This document shows, in pieces, positions 7,315 through 9,690 of a stretch of DNA of 9,690 nucleotides. The notes beneath the pieces are model-generated. The model was given only the letters and a program-made list of their open reading frames with translations, searched no databases and was not told the DNA's origin. Position 1 is the stretch's first letter. The number at the start of each line of letters is the position of its first letter. A program made the position numbers and the translations under genes. This stretch comes from an uncultured Acholeplasmataceae bacterium (GTDB lineage Bacteria; Bacillota_I; Bacilli_A; Acholeplasmatales; Acholeplasmataceae): contig CALISC010000101.1 in assembly GCA_938041945.1 (NCBI GenBank), forward strand, positions 1 through 9,690. The letters run 5' to 3'.

Positions 7315-7363
7315 AATAAATACCTCAATTTGTTTCTTTAAAATAAATTAAAAAGACGGCTAT

Positions 7364-7372
7364 ATTATAACA
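7364..7372 (-). promoter_or_regulatory. Extended -10 promoter of the ktrA operon
   Basis: Reading the minus strand, TGTTATAAT is a perfect extended -10 (TG, one base, TATAAT). The expected -35 position reads TACTAA, a poor match, so the extended -10 probably carries recognition. The start would lie about 45 bases before the GTG of ktrA. Confidence 0.7.
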
Positions 7373-7390
7373 AAGCCTAAGTTTATTTAG

Positions 7391-7396
7391 TATAAT
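7391..7396 (+). promoter_or_regulatory. -10 box of the divergent membrane-protein/CPBP pair, possibly a leaderless message
   Basis: A perfect TATAAT ends eight bases before the ATG at 7405. A normal start 6-8 bases downstream of the box would fall at 7402-7404, almost on the ATG. No convincing -35 is present at 17-18 bases upstream. No Shine-Dalgarno is present before the ATG. The boxes of the two divergent promoters lie about 21 bases apart, so the two polymerases would compete for the same stretch. Confidence 0.6.
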
Positions 7397-7404
7397 TAGT
7401 TGAT

Positions 7405-7983
7405 ATGTTTAAAGAAAAAAGAAGTTATTATATTTTAATTACATCAATAATTTTGGCAGTTACAATCGGCTTTAGTTTTATTAAAAGTCCAACTAATTAT
7501 AACCTTTTAATTTGCTATATAGTGGCAAAATCTATATTTGGAGTTAACTTAATTGCCACAACTATTGGACTTTATTTTTATAAGTTTGAAAAAAATATGG
7601 ACGATATTTTATATTCGGTCGCTGGATTTTTGATGTTAATTCCTTTTTATATCAATTTATTTGACCCAACTAAGACTTTTTCGTTAATTTTGGCAATCGC
7701 ATTTATTGTCGTTGGTGTATCTTCTATCGCTATTGCTGTACCTTTTTGTTTAACTACAACTTGGAAGGTCAGAGAAAAGCAACTAATGAACACTTATAAA
7801 CAGACAAAACCGCAAGAAACTGTAAGTGATACAGTTGAACCTGAGGTTATTGAAACTACAAGCACAGTTTCTGATACTGTTGAAAACAAAACAAACAAAA
7901 ACGGAGTTTTAGAAACTGAAACTAAAGAACCAGAAACGGAACTAACTGATTATGAGAACTCAGAAGTCAAGGAGCACCAATAA
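7405..7983 (+). CDS. Four-TM membrane protein with an acidic cytoplasmic-type tail, unknown function
   Basis: I do not recognise this family. Four hydrophobic segments are visible at about 8-26, 33-58, 67-86 and 92-114. A short loop follows, then a hydrophilic tail of about 70 residues rich in Glu, Thr and Lys. The tail repeats VSDTVE twice (140-145 and 155-160) with different codons, so it is a protein-level repeat. The start MFKEKRSYYILITS follows the predicted -10 directly, without a ribosome site, and the next in-frame Met is inside the membrane domain at residue 65. Its TAA overlaps the ATG of the downstream protease gene by one base (TAATG), so translation is coupled. A partner or substrate-presenting role for the protease is plausible from position only. 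Confidence 0.85.
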   Translation: MFKEKRSYYILITSIILAVTIGFSFIKSPTNYNLLICYIVAKSIFGVNLIATTIGLYFYKFEKNMDDILYSVAGFLMLIPFYINLFDPTKTFSLILAIAFIVVGVSSIAIAVPFCLTTTWKVREKQLMNTYKQTKPQETVSDTVEPEVIETTSTVSDTVENKTNKNGVLETETKEPETELTDYENSEVKEHQ

Positions 7984-9650
7984 TGGAAATCATTGAAAAA
8001 AAACCTGATGAACTAAAAGAAACTAAACCAAACACTGAGATTGTAAATCAATTTGGTCCAAACTACGAAAAACAGTTTGAACCAGTTAAAAAAACTAAAG
8101 CACCACAACGCTATGAAGTTACTAAAAAAACTGTGCTTTGGGCAGTTTTAACTTTCGTGCTTTACTTCTTAATGTTTGTTTTAGTTAGTGCAATGATGGC
8201 TATATTTCAAAAAGCCAATAAAGGTAAAAGCAACATCCTTTCTAAAGTAACTACTAAAGAAGAGAGTTTTTTTAAAGAAATTAAACGATATAAAACTAAC
8301 GTCGGAATTTATAAAATTAGCGATGTTAATAAAATTAAAGAACTTCAAAAGCACCACAACTTAGTTGCAAGAACTTTTGGTGAATACACAACTTTCCAAA
8401 GTAAAGAAAGCAGCGTGGTTTATGCAAACCTAGTTGAACTTCAAAACTTGTATATCCAAACTTTGGCAGAGAAAGCAAAGACTAGTGAAATTCTAAAAAT
8501 CAAATCTGACAACAATAAAGTACTTACTCCTGAGCAACAAGCCGCTTTAAATAATTTTGAACAAGCCAAAAAAGAAAACAAAATCTTAAATCGCTTAGTT
8601 TTCTTTGATTTCGCTGAAACCGCTAGTTTTGGCATAACTTTACCGCAACTAATTTACGCCGATTCTCAAGACCGCAAAATTATTAGTACTTTTTCTAACA
8701 TCAAAGACGTTAAACTAGATAAATACACAGTAGTTGTGCGTAAGCATCAAAAAAACAGTCAAATTGAAGGATACCAAAAAGTAGAAGCGCCAAGCGCTGA
8801 GTTTCCAGATATTTACATTAGTAAAACCAGCAGACTAATCGGCTTGACTTCTAAGGTGCAAAAAGACCTGTATCCGGTAATTTACTCAAGGTTACTCGCA
8901 AATGTTCCGCTTGCAGGTTCTGACCGTCGAGATGTTTACGAACGCGTGTATATTGATCAAAACATTGAAAAACTACCATTTTTTGTCAAAAACACAGAGT
9001 CTGAAATAGAAACCACAGCCCTGCTTAAACACGATGTATTCTTTGCTGAAAAAATAACCTCGCAAGTTAACGCATTTGCTTTATTTAACTTCATCGGTAT
9101 GGCAGTCGGTTTTGCTTTAATTTTTGGCCTAAACTTTGTATTTATTAAAAAAGATGCACTGGCTTTAAATAAAAACTGGTTAGTTTTACTATTTGGTGTT
9201 GGTATCTCTTTCGGAGTTTCAATAGTAGGCGGTTTTGTTGTGCAATCTATGCGCGCAGGCATTGATGGGTTCTACGGATACGCACTTTCCCAAGAGTCTT
9301 TAAACCAGCAAACTATAGAAACGGCGATGCGTGGCGAGTTTAAATGGTTCTTGATATTTACAGTCTGCATTTTTGGCCCAATTATTGAAGAACTAGTTTT
9401 TAGAAAAGCAATATTTTCGCTGTTTAAGACCAACTGGCCAGGGGTTTTAGTTTCAACTTTAGTTTTTGGCGCAATTCACGTAGTCAATGAGTCTTCGTTT
9501 ACTTTGTTTGCCTACAATATCTTTGCGTATTTAGTTGGTGGCTTGGCCTTTTCTTTAGTATATGTTTACTCAAAACGAAATGTAGTAGTAACATCTGTCC
9601 TTCATATTTTGCACAACACGATAGCGGTGCTAACACTGTTCCTTGCTTAA
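7983..9650 (+). CDS. CPBP-family intramembrane metalloprotease with a large N-terminal insert
   Basis: CPBP (Abi/CAAX) proteases are multi-spanning membrane proteases. The C-terminal domain carries all three hallmark motifs: EELVFR (EExxxR, Glu469-Glu470-Arg474), FGAIH (FxxxH, Phe495 to His499) and HILHN (HxxxN, His541 to Asn545). At 555 aa it is far longer than the usual 200-300 aa. A charged cytoplasmic tail (1-47) and a first TM (about 51-76) precede about 285 hydrophilic residues (77-360) rich in Lys, Glu and Asn. The core TMs follow at about 365-388, 398-422, 455-475, 485-500, 507-530 and 533-553. The hydrophilic part probably faces outside and may bind a substrate. It starts at 7983 after AAGGAG (7969-7974), with a 1-base overlap with the previous stop. 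CPBP proteins act in prenyl-protein processing, bacteriocin immunity or anti-sigma cleavage elsewhere; which applies here is unknown. Confidence 0.9.
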   Translation: MEIIEKKPDELKETKPNTEIVNQFGPNYEKQFEPVKKTKAPQRYEVTKKTVLWAVLTFVLYFLMFVLVSAMMAIFQKANKGKSNILSKVTTKEESFFKEIKRYKTNVGIYKISDVNKIKELQKHHNLVARTFGEYTTFQSKESSVVYANLVELQNLYIQTLAEKAKTSEILKIKSDNNKVLTPEQQAALNNFEQAKKENKILNRLVFFDFAETASFGITLPQLIYADSQDRKIISTFSNIKDVKLDKYTVVVRKHQKNSQIEGYQKVEAPSAEFPDIYISKTSRLIGLTSKVQKDLYPVIYSRLLANVPLAGSDRRDVYERVYIDQNIEKLPFFVKNTESEIETTALLKHDVFFAEKITSQVNAFALFNFIGMAVGFALIFGLNFVFIKKDALALNKNWLVLLFGVGISFGVSIVGGFVVQSMRAGIDGFYGYALSQESLNQQTIETAMRGEFKWFLIFTVCIFGPIIEELVFRKAIFSLFKTNWPGVLVSTLVFGAIHVVNESSFTLFAYNIFAYLVGGLAFSLVYVYSKRNVVVTSVLHILHNTIAVLTLFLA

Positions 9651-9654
9651 GATA

Positions 9655-9690
9655 ATGCAGATAAAAAGAATTGTTAATTTTGTTTTAACT
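9655..9690 (+). CDS. Possible start of a further gene, cut by the window edge
   Basis: Four bases after the protease stop, ATG at 9655 opens a frame reading MQIKRIVNFVLT to the window end, with no stop. A basic start followed by hydrophobic residues could be the beginning of a membrane or secreted protein in the same operon. No Shine-Dalgarno is visible, and only twelve codons can be seen, so this is tentative. Confidence 0.35.
   Translation, partial: MQIKRIVNFVLT

Noticed and set aside
7358..7377. GGCT...AGCC inverted repeat around the divergent promoters, as an operator
   Set aside because: Only four base pairs match, with mismatched inner bases. This is too weak to call an operator.
8957..9262. 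Open frame on the minus strand, inside the CPBP protease gene
   Set aside because: It lies opposite a conserved membrane domain and has no promoter or ribosome site.

Overview
The window comes from an AT-rich, low-GC Gram-positive-type bacterium. The Shine-Dalgarno sites, sigma-A-like promoters, short gaps and overlapping genes fit Bacillota. Tryptophan is encoded by TGG inside every long gene, and one gene ends in TGA. The organism therefore appears to use the standard code, not the UGA=Trp code of Mycoplasma and Spiroplasma. The gene set suggests a small-genome Bacilli or Mollicutes-related lineage that keeps the standard code (Acholeplasma-, Izemoplasma- or RF39-like). That placement is an inference from gene content and style, not a proven assignment.

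Layout. (1) Bases 1-591: rplS (ribosomal protein L19) on the plus strand, with its own promoter, a structured leader resembling the L19 autoregulatory leader, and a 17-bp terminator hairpin. (2) Bases 602-2135, minus strand: a 63-aa SH3-like small protein followed by a complete C1-family aminopeptidase (PepC/bleomycin hydrolase). This pair converges on rplS and shares its terminator. (3) Bases 2142-2213: two hairpins, one the terminator of the upstream operon. (4) Bases 2212-7372, minus strand: a three-gene, translationally coupled operon. It runs from a KtrA-type K+ channel regulator, through a fusion of a HAM1/RdgB house-cleaning pyrophosphatase with a choline-kinase-like phosphotransferase, to a 1004-aa cytosolic protein. 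That last protein reads as TPR-like/GAF-like/PAS-like/GGDEF-like/EAL-like with both signature motifs lost. (5) Bases 7391-9650, plus strand: a divergently transcribed pair, a 4-TM protein with an acidic tail and a CPBP-family intramembrane protease with a large non-membrane insert. The first of these has a -10 box so close to its ATG that it may be leaderless. (6) Bases 9655-9690: the possible start of a further gene cut by the window edge.

The most unusual region is the minus-strand operon. It links K+ regulation (KtrA proteins are known c-di-AMP receptors), nucleotide-pool cleaning fused to a small-molecule kinase, and a catalytically degenerate cyclic-di-GMP-type scaffold. A shared signalling or stress role is a hypothesis based on co-transcription only. 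No CRISPR array, tRNA, rRNA, insertion sequence or phage gene was recognised.
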